From the NCBI RefSeq assembly GCF_020687045.1, contig NZ_JAJEPW010000001.1, positions 118,753-182,752 on the forward strand: a DNA stretch of 64,000 bases, read 5' to 3'. This document shows positions 50,480-59,163 of the stretch, piece after piece (position 1 is the first letter of the stretch; each line of letters opens with the position of its first letter). The notes under the pieces are model-generated. The model was not told the DNA's origin. It made no database searches and saw nothing but the letters and a program-made list of their open reading frames with translations. Origin of the DNA: Vescimonas cirricatena. GTDB lineage: Bacteria; Bacillota; Clostridia; Oscillospirales; Oscillospiraceae. Made by a program: the position numbers and the translations under genes.

Positions 50480-53400
50480 TTATATCTGCTGTTCGGCAGA
50501 TGTGGATTGTTCACGGCGTTTTCGCTCTACGATTTCACGCAGCTCGCGGCGGTCGGTAGTAATCAGATCCTTTTCCAGAGGGCTGGCTTTGAATTCCACC
50601 ATAATATTGTTGTTATTGGTAGAAATCAGACCGTGACCTCTTTCAAAGTGAGTGATCTCCATTGTTTCAGCATCGGACAGGTGCAGGGCTTCCTGTACCC
50701 GCTGGGCTTCGTCGTCCTCCAGATTCAGAATGATCTTGGTCTTGGAGTTGTTGATGATGCCCTTACCAAATCTGCCGCCGTCAAGGTCAAAGAAATCGGC
50801 AAGATCCTGGCTTGCAAAAATCGAGGCGCCGCCGTAACCGCGTATGGTTTTGGCAATTTCCAAAAGGAAATCGCCAGCCAATCTTACACCAGCAGCACCG
50901 GCGCCGGATAGAAGCTGCCAGCACTCATCGATGAAGATGGCTTTTTCTTCTGTACGGTCGGCTTTGGCTCTGTCCCAAACAAAGTCCAGCGCCACAAACA
51001 TACCTACGGTGAGCAGATCTCCCGTGAGGGAGGAAATATCCAAAACAGTGTACTTGTTGTCGAGCCGAACATTGGTCTGCTTATTGAAGGTGCTGGCGCT
51101 GCCGTTTACCAGACGGTTTAGAATGTGGGCCATGCGCATCGTTTCCTTGGAGGTTTTCAAAATTTCGTACAGGTCACCAAGCACCGGCATTTCACGGTAC
51201 TGGCCGGGCTGTGCAGGGTCTTCCAAAGAGGCGTTATCATGAGTGATGCCTTTTGTGTTATAGGTACGAACAAGGGCTTCGTCCAAAAGCTGTCGTTCTT
51301 CGTGAGACATATCGGGGATCAGCAGACTGAAAAATATGTGGAGCTGCTGGATCTTTGCTGCAAGTTCAGATAACTGAATGCCTGGACCGTCCAGAATTTC
51401 ATTCACCGAGCGGTCTACCCGCCGAATCTCCATAACATTGATGCAGTGGGGACTGGCCGGTGAAATCTGGATAAAGGAGCCGCCCACATTGGAGCAGGCG
51501 CGATGGAATTCATGGCCTTTTAGGGGCGCAACAATGAAAATGGGGATATTTTTCCGCCTCATTCGCAGCGCCATCAACTGCATGGTAAAAGTTTTGCCGG
51601 CTCCGCTCGTGCCAAGGATCGACATATTGGCGTTCTTATAGACCGCAGAATTGAAGATGTCCACGATAATAAGGGAGCTGTTGTACTTGTTGACGCCCAG
51701 CAGGATACCGTTATCATCACACATCTCATAGGAGGTAAAGGGATAACAGCTTGCCGCACCGCCTGTCAGCAGGTTGCGTTTACCGCGCTCATACAGTTTC
51801 TTTTCCATTGCCACCAATGGAAGGGCAGATAAAAACGCCTGTTCCTCCCGAAAATGGCAGGTGCAGGCGTTCATGTCTTGTGAGAGCAGGAGCTTTTTCA
51901 TTTCGCTGACCTTCCATTCCAAGTCTTCCTCGTTGGAGGCAGTAATGGTAATCAGCAGATTCAAGTAGTAGAAGTCCTCGTTGTTGGCAAGGCCCTCTTT
52001 GAGAAAGTACCCGCTTCGGATAGCGCCATCAATGTCATCAAAGTCGGTGTTGGTGTCGCTGGCGTCCTTGATTTTGGAACGGTTGATACGCAGCTGCTGT
52101 CCGACTTTCTGGATGATGGTTTCTTTGGGCTGACGGGAGAGGAACATATCCATATCGATCCCGTCACCGGCATTGACGATAAGACTGAGCCAGCCGGCTG
52201 GAACCTGCGTTTTGTAGCCATCAGAGGGCACCAGCAAATAAGCATAATACAGACCGTCAATGCAGATATGGTGACCATGCGTGAAGTCAATGCTTTTTGG
52301 CGCACAGAATTCGGTGGCAGGGATATGGTCGATCTCACTGTCGCGCCCTTTGGCAAGGTACTCAGCCACAACCTCCTGTGCCCGGACGGAGAGCGGCTTT
52401 ACAGCACTTTCATTTCTGCAGAGCAGGTTATAGAGGACATCTACGGTAAACTCATCCCAGTTTTCCGGAACGATGACCTCGTTACCGCACTGACGGAGGT
52501 AGTTGGTAGCAGTATGGACTGCACTTTGCAGGGCATTGATTGCCTCGCCTTCTTCATCAGAGCGCTTGGTGTTGCTCCACGGCTCATATTCAAAAATCAG
52601 GAAGAAACGTCGGGTAATTGCCTCACGGGAACCGATCTGCTGAACGAACTGGAGGTAGTCTTCCTGCATGAGCAGACACTGTTCATTGGTCTCCTGTTCC
52701 ATCTCCTTCCGAACGGTATCCAGATGGCGGTTGATCTCTGCCCGACGTGTCAGTACCTTGATTTGCAGCTTGATGGGGCTGATTTTCAAGTAGGATACAA
52801 AGGAATAGATGATGTTCCGCTGTTCCTGGGCGCTGCGCAGCATAAAATTGATGGGTACTACCTCGACGACCTTGACATAGCGGTGGTCCTTCGTGTAGAT
52901 GATGCCGTTTTCAATTTTGGAAATCGGCAGATAATCTGCTACTGGGTTAAGGCAGGCGGGCTTCGGCTCCTGGGTGCGGATAGGGCGTTTTACTTTGCGC
53001 TCCTTGGAGACCTTCTTTTTTTGCTTGGCGGCTTTCTTCTCCTTGGCAGGCTTCTGCTTTTTCACAGGACGGAGTTTTTGGCGGATCTCGTAGCTACGAA
53101 CTTCATCAAACTCCGCTGGGAAATCCTCTCTGCCGGAGCGCCGTGACCGTCTGGGAGCCTTGTCGGGCTTGTGTACCTTCTTTTTAATATGCTTGCCGCC
53201 ATGCTCTGCCGCCGGAACCGCATCTTCTGCGCTGTTACCGCCTATAATGCGGCGGTTTCGCAGGTACTTTATGAAAATCAGCAGAAAAGAGGAAAGGCTC
53301 TCACCGGAAATTCCGATAAGCGCCACCAATGCTGCTGGCAGTGCGGTCAGGCACAAAGCGATGATACGGGCAGTCAGGCTAAGAGGGAGCAATGAAAAAA

Positions 53401-53536
53401 CCGGCACACCAATGGCAAATGCCAGGATGCCGGCTTCAATCACATTTCGGGCTTTGAACATACCACCGAAGAAGGTGCCTGACTCGATGAAATTCGGTGG
53501 TATTATGTAGGTATCTCGGTCGATTTTATGATTCAT
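50480..53536 (-). CDS. PrgI-VirB4 fusion, T4SS ATPase
   Basis: This 1018-residue protein joins a PrgI-like membrane domain (residues ~1-100, IPPNFIESGTFFGGMFKARNVIEAGIL, two TMs) through a Lys-rich linker (~residues 115-190) to a full VirB4 ATPase (CagE-like ~200-420; Walker A GTSGAGKTFTM, ~residue 645; Walker B KAIFIDECWQLL, ~residue 869; ASQDLADFF). VirB4 powers T4SS assembly and substrate transfer. In many Firmicutes elements PrgI and VirB4 are separate genes; here they are one. GAGG precedes the ATG. Confidence 0.92.
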   Translation of the reverse strand: MNHKIDRDTYIIPPNFIESGTFFGGMFKARNVIEAGILAFAIGVPVFSLLPLSLTARIIALCLTALPAALVALIGISGESLSSFLLIFIKYLRNRRIIGGNSAEDAVPAAEHGGKHIKKKVHKPDKAPRRSRRSGREDFPAEFDEVRSYEIRQKLRPVKKQKPAKEKKAAKQKKKVSKERKVKRPIRTQEPKPACLNPVADYLPISKIENGIIYTKDHRYVKVVEVVPINFMLRSAQEQRNIIYSFVSYLKISPIKLQIKVLTRRAEINRHLDTVRKEMEQETNEQCLLMQEDYLQFVQQIGSREAITRRFFLIFEYEPWSNTKRSDEEGEAINALQSAVHTATNYLRQCGNEVIVPENWDEFTVDVLYNLLCRNESAVKPLSVRAQEVVAEYLAKGRDSEIDHIPATEFCAPKSIDFTHGHHICIDGLYYAYLLVPSDGYKTQVPAGWLSLIVNAGDGIDMDMFLSRQPKETIIQKVGQQLRINRSKIKDASDTNTDFDDIDGAIRSGYFLKEGLANNEDFYYLNLLITITASNEEDLEWKVSEMKKLLLSQDMNACTCHFREEQAFLSALPLVAMEKKLYERGKRNLLTGGAASCYPFTSYEMCDDNGILLGVNKYNSSLIIVDIFNSAVYKNANMSILGTSGAGKTFTMQLMALRMRRKNIPIFIVAPLKGHEFHRACSNVGGSFIQISPASPHCINVMEIRRVDRSVNEILDGPGIQLSELAAKIQQLHIFFSLLIPDMSHEERQLLDEALVRTYNTKGITHDNASLEDPAQPGQYREMPVLGDLYEILKTSKETMRMAHILNRLVNGSASTFNKQTNVRLDNKYTVLDISSLTGDLLTVGMFVALDFVWDRAKADRTEEKAIFIDECWQLLSGAGAAGVRLAGDFLLEIAKTIRGYGGASIFASQDLADFFDLDGGRFGKGIINNSKTKIILNLEDDEAQRVQEALHLSDAETMEITHFERGHGLISTNNNNIMVEFKASPLEKDLITTDRRELREIVERKRREQSTSAEQQI

Positions 53537-53569
53537 GATTAACCTCGTTTCCGAAGCCGGGCGGGCACA

Positions 53570-54946
53570 TCAGCCGATAATCCAGAACGGACCGCCAGCT
53601 CCAGCGCGCCGGCTGGCCTCATTTAAGATAATGGACAGATCCCAGAGCTGTTCGCTCCGTGTGTAACTGGCAGGGTCAGCCACCATGATCTTGCCGTCTT
53701 TTACGCCACGCAGGACAATGAAGTGACCGGATGAGGTAAAGTGGCCTTCAGACATGATTGCTACTACCAGTTTACCATTAGCCAGTGCGTCTGTGATGCG
53801 CTGTGGTTCCGCAGTGGTACAGCCGGAAACCGGAAGCCCCCATTCCCCAGCGGCGGCAGGTATCAGTGCATGGTAAGAACCACTGCTTTTACACCAGTAG
53901 CCGTTGTTGTAAGACCACTCGGCCATCTCCACAGGGTCAACCATATCGTCTGTCAGAGAGGACACCACGATTGCCATAGCGGTAGGGCCGCAGCCATAAC
54001 CGCCAATATTGTCCGTGCCATAGGCTTTACCGGCATAGCGTTCATCCAGCTGATTGTAGTAAACAACAGGTGTGATCCCATCGGTGAAAGTAACATCGCC
54101 CAGAGAGGTGATGCTGTTTCCGGTCCACGCTTCCAGATTCTGCAGCAGACCATCGCCCAAGAACAGGCTTAGGTTGGAGGCATAATCGGCTGCAAGCTCC
54201 TTTTGGTCATCGGTAAGCTGGAATACAACATCAGAAAAATAGGACTCACCGTTGTAACGGACAGTATAGACCATCCATGTTTCTGGCTCTGTTGTTTCTT
54301 CCCCAGTCTCCGGATCGGTCACGGTGCTCTCACGAATCTCTTGCTTGCTGGTGTAGGAATATAGATGCTGCTTGTTTTCCCGCAGGGTGGCGGCAAGGTC
54401 ATTTAGAGAAATGCTTTCAAAATCCTTGTCTTTGGCTGCACAATACTGAGAAATAAACAGGTTGGCGTTATAAATAGGCCCGCCGGAATAAGCGTTTTTG
54501 ACCTCCATATGGTCGGCTCCCGATGCCGCAAAGTCAGCTTCGATCCGGGCAAGTACATCATCCAGTGCCTCGCCCAAGATGCCGTTGAGGGTAAAGGTGA
54601 TCTCGTTGGCGTTCTCAATAATCGCTGTTTCGCTATTCAAAATCGGAATTTCGGGGTCAGATGGCGAAAAGGCATTGGTCAGTCCGCCGAAAATAAGACC
54701 GGGGAGCATGAGAACAAATAATACCGGCAGCATAAGCAGGGCAATGACTGCCACAATGATTTTTCCGATATGCTTCCGACCTGCCCACACTGCGCCTGCA
54801 ACTGCACCGTAAGGACCGCCTGCGGCAGCGCCTTTGGCAGCGGAGGAAATAGCTTTTCCGGTTTTGATTGCACCGCGGATGGTATGCGCTGCGGAGGCGC
54901 CGGTCTCCACAGCTTCGGAAAAACCGCTTTTCTGATCTTCTGGCAT
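53570..54946 (-). CDS. T4SS-associated membrane protein with C39-like peptidase domain
   Basis: This 458-residue protein has an Ala/Gly-rich start, one TM (residues ~62-90), an external domain (~100-280) and a C-terminal papain-like C39_2 domain: YYNQLDERYAG, catalytic Cys in GGYGCGPTAMA (~residue 319), His in SGHFIVLRG (~409) and Asp in MVADPASY (~419). It replaces the NlpC/P60 or lysozyme-type VirB1 enzyme usually placed here and probably cuts peptidoglycan crosslinks or a pilus-related protein. Its ATG directly follows the upstream stop. Confidence 0.82.
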   Translation of the reverse strand: MPEDQKSGFSEAVETGASAAHTIRGAIKTGKAISSAAKGAAAGGPYGAVAGAVWAGRKHIGKIIVAVIALLMLPVLFVLMLPGLIFGGLTNAFSPSDPEIPILNSETAIIENANEITFTLNGILGEALDDVLARIEADFAASGADHMEVKNAYSGGPIYNANLFISQYCAAKDKDFESISLNDLAATLRENKQHLYSYTSKQEIRESTVTDPETGEETTEPETWMVYTVRYNGESYFSDVVFQLTDDQKELAADYASNLSLFLGDGLLQNLEAWTGNSITSLGDVTFTDGITPVVYYNQLDERYAGKAYGTDNIGGYGCGPTAMAIVVSSLTDDMVDPVEMAEWSYNNGYWCKSSGSYHALIPAAAGEWGLPVSGCTTAEPQRITDALANGKLVVAIMSEGHFTSSGHFIVLRGVKDGKIMVADPASYTRSEQLWDLSIILNEASRRAGAGGPFWIIG

Positions 54947-55942
54947 TTATATCTTGTCCTTTCTCCTCGGGGCTGGAGGCAGCTTTTTGACAATGGACTC
55001 GTTGAAGGCGATAGAACCGTCAGGGGCCATATAGGGCGATTTGTCAACAGCATCCACAGCGTACTGCTTATACCATGCTGTACCATCCACGGCATGAACG
55101 GTGGTGTACTGGCCTTCCGGGGCAACATATTGGTCTGCGTGGTACATACCAAAGGAGATACCTTCGGGATGTTCTGCAGTTACTTCTGTACCGGTGATGC
55201 GGCCGCCGCCGATTTCGACATTCTGGAAGGTCGGAACATTTTCAGCTCCGGATTCCAGTGCCGCGTATCCCATGTAAGAGTGCAGGGCTTCGGCGGCTTT
55301 TTCACCGGAAATGGAACCCATTTGGCTGATACTGCCAGTGGCTACGCTGCCGATTACATTGTTGGCAAAATTGCCGCCCTTACTGACGGAAGAAGCGTAC
55401 ATATGGCCGCCGATCCCTCCGGCTGCAGCATCGCCTAAAAGACTGCCAAGACCGGAGGGCTTGGAGCTGGGAGTTGTGGTGGCTGTTTTGATGGCGCTGT
55501 TTGTGACTTTTCGGCTCACCACTCCAGCAAGACCGCCGCTGGCAAACCCTGCTCCAAAGCCGCCGCTGCCTTTACCACCGTTTGCGTTGACATTGGTGGA
55601 ACTGCTGTTCCTCCCGCCGCCAAAGTGGTGACTGGAAAAGTTCTTGATGCCGCCGATGCCTCTGGCAGCAATCATAGCCTCAGCCAACATGCTGCCGCCG
55701 GTATGTCCTACATTGACACCCAGGCTGGAGAGGAAAGAATCGATTTTCTGACCGACTTTGAGAAAGCCGATAGCACAGAGAAACCAGATAAACACATTGC
55801 CGGAAACGGCTTCTTTTCCCACAGCGTCTACCTGAGCCTGCACATCGCTTTCGGAGATAGCGGCAAAAGCCGGCTGGCAGAGCAGGCAGGAGAGAATTGC
55901 GACTGTAAAGGCCGCAAATAAAAATTTTTTGAGTTTCTTCAA
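54947..55942 (-). CDS. Exported Gly/Ser-rich protein of the T4SS cluster
   Basis: This 331-residue protein starts at a TTG 8 bp after AGGAGG. A signal peptide (KKLKKFLFAAFTVAILSCLLCQPAFA, cleavage near residue 26) is followed by a hydrophobic helix (VFIWFLCAIGFLKVGQKI), a long Gly/Ser/Asn-rich stretch (~residues 95-150) and a mixed C-terminal domain (VENVPTFQNVEIGGGRITGTEV). It is probably secreted or membrane-anchored. It lies between the VirB6-like and C39 genes, as the unnamed exported proteins of CTn elements do. Confidence 0.7.
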   Translation of the reverse strand: MKKLKKFLFAAFTVAILSCLLCQPAFAAISESDVQAQVDAVGKEAVSGNVFIWFLCAIGFLKVGQKIDSFLSSLGVNVGHTGGSMLAEAMIAARGIGGIKNFSSHHFGGGRNSSSTNVNANGGKGSGGFGAGFASGGLAGVVSRKVTNSAIKTATTTPSSKPSGLGSLLGDAAAGGIGGHMYASSVSKGGNFANNVIGSVATGSISQMGSISGEKAAEALHSYMGYAALESGAENVPTFQNVEIGGGRITGTEVTAEHPEGISFGMYHADQYVAPEGQYTTVHAVDGTAWYKQYAVDAVDKSPYMAPDGSIAFNESIVKKLPPAPRRKDKI

Positions 55943-55955
55943 GGATAAGACCTCC

Positions 55956-56664
55956 TTATAACGAAAGCGGGTTCGCAAGGAAGGACCCCACCATGCTTGT
56001 GAACAGGCGCAGGCACCAGGCGTTCATGACCAATAGGAAAATTTGACCGCCAAGCATCCGGCACCAGGATTTCCAGATGTTTGCTGTGGTCTGGCTGGCG
56101 CCCATAGAAAAAGCCACAGGAGCCGTGTAGACCAGTACACCGAGCAGCACATACCGTTCGGCTGCCTCGAACAGAAGTTTTAGGTAGTTCCAGGCCAGGA
56201 TGAGAACCAAAATCAAGGTAATCAGTGCCACAGCCCCATTGGCACACACCGATGATGACCAGCATCACGGAATTGAAGTCTGCAAAGCTTAATGCAGGAA
56301 GGTCGGACTCCATGATCCAGTGGTAGGGGGTGCCGCCGATGGTAAGAACAATATTGACGATTTCATCTGAAAAGAGCGTCAGCAGGATAAAAATAACGGA
56401 ACGGATACTCAGCTTTACCGGGTCTTCTGCTTCCACACCTGCGCCAAGACCGAAGTTTTTGAATAACTGCCAGACCCAGTTGAGCAGGATGATCCCGATT
56501 GCCAGAGCCACGAAAACAGAGTACATAGTCTCTGCTGCGGGAAAATAACGCAGAAATACAGCCATATCACAGCCCAGCGCACCCAAAACCGATGTGGTCA
56601 CCAGATCAAGACCGGCCATTACCTGTTCTGCGATCCATTCCACTATGCCGTCTAAAATGCCCAT
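55956..56664 (-). pseudogene. VirB6/TrbL-like membrane protein split by a frameshift in a CA tract
   Basis: The first frame (from ATG 56664, AAAGGAGG upstream) gives four TM segments up to VMLVIIGVC, then runs into a Cys/Pro-rich tail that ends at 55939. A second frame starts at CANGAVALITLILVLILAW and continues with three TMs, RYVLLGVLVYTAPVAFSMGAS and TSMVGSFLANPLSL, stopping at 55956. Joined, they give about 236 residues of VirB6-type membrane protein. The switch lies in the CACACAC tract at 56243-56249 (one extra base, or one CA unit lost). It may be a true lesion, a phase-variable tract, ribosomal slippage or an assembly error. Confidence 0.8.
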
Positions 56665-56704
56665 AAATGCAAGCCTCCTTTCCGGCGAGCAGTCAGACGG
56701 TCAA

Positions 56705-57106
56705 TCAGCCTGTCCATTGTCCGCCACTAAAGAGCGGCGTCACATACGCCATGATAAAGCCCAAGCCATTGAGGATAGCCCAGGTGATACAGATTCGTTT
56801 GAGCCAGGCGCGGCTTTCATCCACCGTCCGTCCGGAACGGGAGAAGTTCATGAGCAGCAAGGCTACCGAAGCAGTGACGATGGCGGCGATAGTGGAGATG
56901 GCAAGGATTTGGGTGTATACATCCTGCATGATCTCTTTGGCCTTGGTCCATACATCTGTTGCCGCATAAGCCGGCTGGCAGAATATCATGGACATCATCA
57001 CACACAGGAAGGCGCTGTAAGCCACTTTGGGCAGCGAAAGCCTGCGCTTGGACTGGGTATCCGGCTCCTGAAGCTGCGGAGTTTGAGGGGTTTTCGTTTT
57101 CTTCAA
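56705..57106 (-). CDS. VirB2/TrbC-like pilin protein
   Basis: This ~133-residue protein has a basic start, a signal-peptide-like helix (YSAFLCVMMSMIFCQPAYA, residues ~30-50), then two TMs (AISTIAAIVTASVALLLM, ~75-92, and ITWAILNGLGFIMAYVTPLF, ~110-130). It sits first in the T4SS operon and next to the VirB6-like gene. The TTG at 57106 is preceded by GGAGG at 8 bp. VirB2 is the major T4SS pilin; the assignment rests on topology and position. Confidence 0.65.
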   Translation of the reverse strand: MKKTKTPQTPQLQEPDTQSKRRLSLPKVAYSAFLCVMMSMIFCQPAYAATDVWTKAKEIMQDVYTQILAISTIAAIVTASVALLLMNFSRSGRTVDESRAWLKRICITWAILNGLGFIMAYVTPLFSGGQWTG

Positions 57107-57161
57107 TTTGCGATCCTCCAATTCTGAATGATTTTTTGATGCTCAATAGGGAACAGAAAAA

Positions 57162-57244
57162 CCCACACCTGTCAAAACAAATGTGGGCTTTCAAATGGCC
57201 GGGCGGCCATCTGGGCAGCAAAAAAGCACCCTGATGAAAGGTGC
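57162..57244 (-). terminator. Two terminator hairpins in the T4SS-operon leader
   Basis: Stem GCACC/GGTGC (57226-57244) is followed by TTTTTT and stem CCCACA/TGTGGG (57162-57187) by TTTTT on the reverse strand. Between them lies a GC palindrome (ATGGCCG...CGGCCAT). Both lie downstream of the promoter at 57289-57356 and upstream of the pilin gene. Confidence 0.75.
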
Positions 57245-57288
57245 CGTTACTGTCCTGTTCGGTTTTGGGTGCAAGTTTGAGCATATTC

Positions 57289-57356
57289 AGTTTAACACAT
57301 CGGTATTTACACTGAAAGAGCAGAACCATGCCAATTTTGTTCCCGAATTGTGCCAA
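57289..57356 (-). promoter_or_regulatory. T4SS-operon promoter with two TTGGCA boxes
   Basis: On the reverse strand, -10 TAAACT (57289-57294) lacks a good -35. TTGGCA occurs at 57329-57334 and 57351-57356, 22 bp apart; the proximal box starts 35 bp from the -10, exactly as at 42229-42296. The distal box abuts the stop of 57357-57908. Confidence 0.7.
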
Positions 57357-57908
57357 TTATTTGCCCGATTGTCCGGAAGATGATTTTGGCTCTGGGAAGA
57401 ACTGCTCCAGCATGTCTAAACTGTCCTTGGAGGTATAGCCCCAAAGAACGGAACTGAGGGCTTCAATGGCTTCCCGGCGTTTGCGGTAGTAAGTTCTGAA
57501 ACTGATGTCGCGGATATGCGGTCGCAGGGTCTCGATAATTTCCTCAACATTTTTGAGCTGCTGCGGCGAGAGGAAGGAGTAGTACAGCAACCAGTAATAT
57601 GCCTCACCGTTTTTGTGCTTGGTACGCAGCAATTCGATTGCGGAATCCAGCAGCTTGAGCATTTTGTGGCTGCGTTCAATGCATTTGGCATGATGCTCGA
57701 TGTCGCTTCCGGCCAAATCAGCGCCAGCCAGATAGACTGAATCCAGAAAATCCTCAATGGAGGTACCATACTCAATCTCAAACTTGGTGCGGACATGCTG
57801 GACAGAAAGCTCCAGGCTCCACACAACATCCCGGTATTTTTTCAGCAGTTTCCAGGTATCATGGTACAGGGGATTATCAGCAACATCAGGTTCAACAAAT
57901 TTTCTCAT
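57357..57908 (-). CDS. Putative regulatory protein, sigma/ArpU-like
   Basis: This 183-residue helical protein ends in a region with LRPHIRDISFRTYYRKRREAIEALSSVLWGYTSKDSLDMLEQFF that resembles the helix-turn-helix end of ArpU/RinA-type phage regulators and sigma-4-like proteins. It is not a firm match. It overlaps 57905-59065 (ATGA) and lies just upstream of the T4SS promoter, so it is a candidate activator of the TTGGCA promoters. Confidence 0.5.
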   Translation of the reverse strand: MRKFVEPDVADNPLYHDTWKLLKKYRDVVWSLELSVQHVRTKFEIEYGTSIEDFLDSVYLAGADLAGSDIEHHAKCIERSHKMLKLLDSAIELLRTKHKNGEAYYWLLYYSFLSPQQLKNVEEIIETLRPHIRDISFRTYYRKRREAIEALSSVLWGYTSKDSLDMLEQFFPEPKSSSGQSGK

Positions 57909-59065
57909 TTCAGGTTCCTCCTATTTTCGTGCTCCTCAGAGGGAGTGAGTGTAAGTTCAAAAGTGGCGATTGAAGTGTTTGTGCCGCAGAGGATGGTCAG
58001 ACCAAAGTGGACTGTAGATTTCCCTCGCGCACGCGGAATCAACTCTTCCCAGCAGTCGTCCGATAAGGGATATAACTTATAGCAGGAGAGTGGGCAAGAA
58101 AAGCAGGAAATCCCTTGCGTAGATAGGATGTCAGCCATCTTGCGGAGTATCGTTTCAATGTGCGATTTTGAAACGCTGGAAAGTGCATCCGAAACAATGA
58201 CCTCATGCTCAGAGATAGAATGGCTCTCTTCGGTTTCAGCAGTTTCCGGAAGCTCCAGATGAATGTTTAAGGTCATGGCAACTTCCTCCTTGTCGATTAA
58301 AACATCGGAAATCTCAAACATGGTGGACAGGTAGTTCTGCAGGTAGATCACGCTTCCATGCCGGCCGGGAAACGACATGATAGAGATATACCCAAGACCG
58401 TCCAACTTTTTCAGTATCCGGCATACGGTAGCGCGTGACAGCCCCCAGCGGCAGGAGAGTTCGGTATAACTGACCAACGGGTTTCCTGTACCATTGCGAA
58501 AGTAGGCTACCGGACCGACCTCTGACCCCTGCACCTGCGTATCGTTGTAGACAGCGGATACCCACAGATCCAGAACGATGTCCATTTCAGAGCAGCGGGC
58601 AGAGCTGACCAGTTCCAGGGCAACAGAGACTGGCAGGAAGAAAAAACCGGTATCCTTTTGGCAAGGGGCATTGTACTCCAGTGCGGAATTGTGGCGGGCC
58701 CAGTGGAGGATTTTATATTTGACTACATTGCCACGGCCCAGCAGTGTATAGGAAATCAAGTGCTGCTTCTGAAGGGTATCCAGCATGGACAGCGCCTGCC
58801 GATGAAAGCGGGTGCGGAACCAGCAAGACAGTTCCTTGACGGTGCAGACCCATTCGCCGGGGGAGACTGTGTAACTGATCCCGTCAATACGGCGATATGA
58901 GGTGCGGAAGTTTGCATAGCTGCAAAGTACAGTAAAATGAAAAAGGCCGGAGCCTCCGTTTATGCGGATGCTCCGGTCGTTGATCAGTTTGTGGATGAAC
59001 TCACGATAAATCCGGCATCGTGGGTAATCTACCACTTGTTTGATTTGAAGTTGGTATTCTGGCAT
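57905..59065 (-). CDS. Putative replication or regulatory protein with helix-turn-helix domains
   Basis: This 386-residue protein is the first gene of the leftward block. It has a winged-helix-like N-terminal half (VKELSCWFRTRFHRQALSMLDTLQKQHLISYTLLG, residues ~75-110) and a second one (VSYTELSCRWGLSRATVCRILKKLDGLGYISIMSFPGR, ~195-233), followed by an acidic stretch and a C-terminal domain with CFSCPLSCYKLYPLSDD. Two winged helices suggest DNA binding, as in RepA-like or MarR-like proteins; the role is unproven. AGGAGG precedes the ATG. A terminator-like stem lies inside the first 40 codons. Confidence 0.6.
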   Translation of the reverse strand: MPEYQLQIKQVVDYPRCRIYREFIHKLINDRSIRINGGSGLFHFTVLCSYANFRTSYRRIDGISYTVSPGEWVCTVKELSCWFRTRFHRQALSMLDTLQKQHLISYTLLGRGNVVKYKILHWARHNSALEYNAPCQKDTGFFFLPVSVALELVSSARCSEMDIVLDLWVSAVYNDTQVQGSEVGPVAYFRNGTGNPLVSYTELSCRWGLSRATVCRILKKLDGLGYISIMSFPGRHGSVIYLQNYLSTMFEISDVLIDKEEVAMTLNIHLELPETAETEESHSISEHEVIVSDALSSVSKSHIETILRKMADILSTQGISCFSCPLSCYKLYPLSDDCWEELIPRARGKSTVHFGLTILCGTNTSIATFELTLTPSEEHENRRNLK

Positions 59066-59134
59066 AGTTAACCTCCTAGTTTTTTATGCAGACAAGTAGT
59101 TCGCTGAAAAATGTTGACTTGAATAACTGATGGG

Positions 59135-59163
59135 GGTATACTCATATTTATATGAGCTGCAAA
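59135..59163 (-). promoter_or_regulatory. Promoter and operator of the first gene of the leftward block
   Basis: Reverse-strand TTTGCA (59158-59163), a 17-bp spacer and TATACC (59135-59140). A perfect inverted repeat (CTCATAT/ATATGAG, 2-bp centre, 59141-59156) fills the spacer, so a repressor could block the polymerase there. Confidence 0.65.

Noticed and set aside
53395..53435. Hairpin with T run (GCCGG...CCGGC) inside virB4
   Set aside because: It lies in conserved coding sequence of the PrgI-like part and has large bulges; likely chance.
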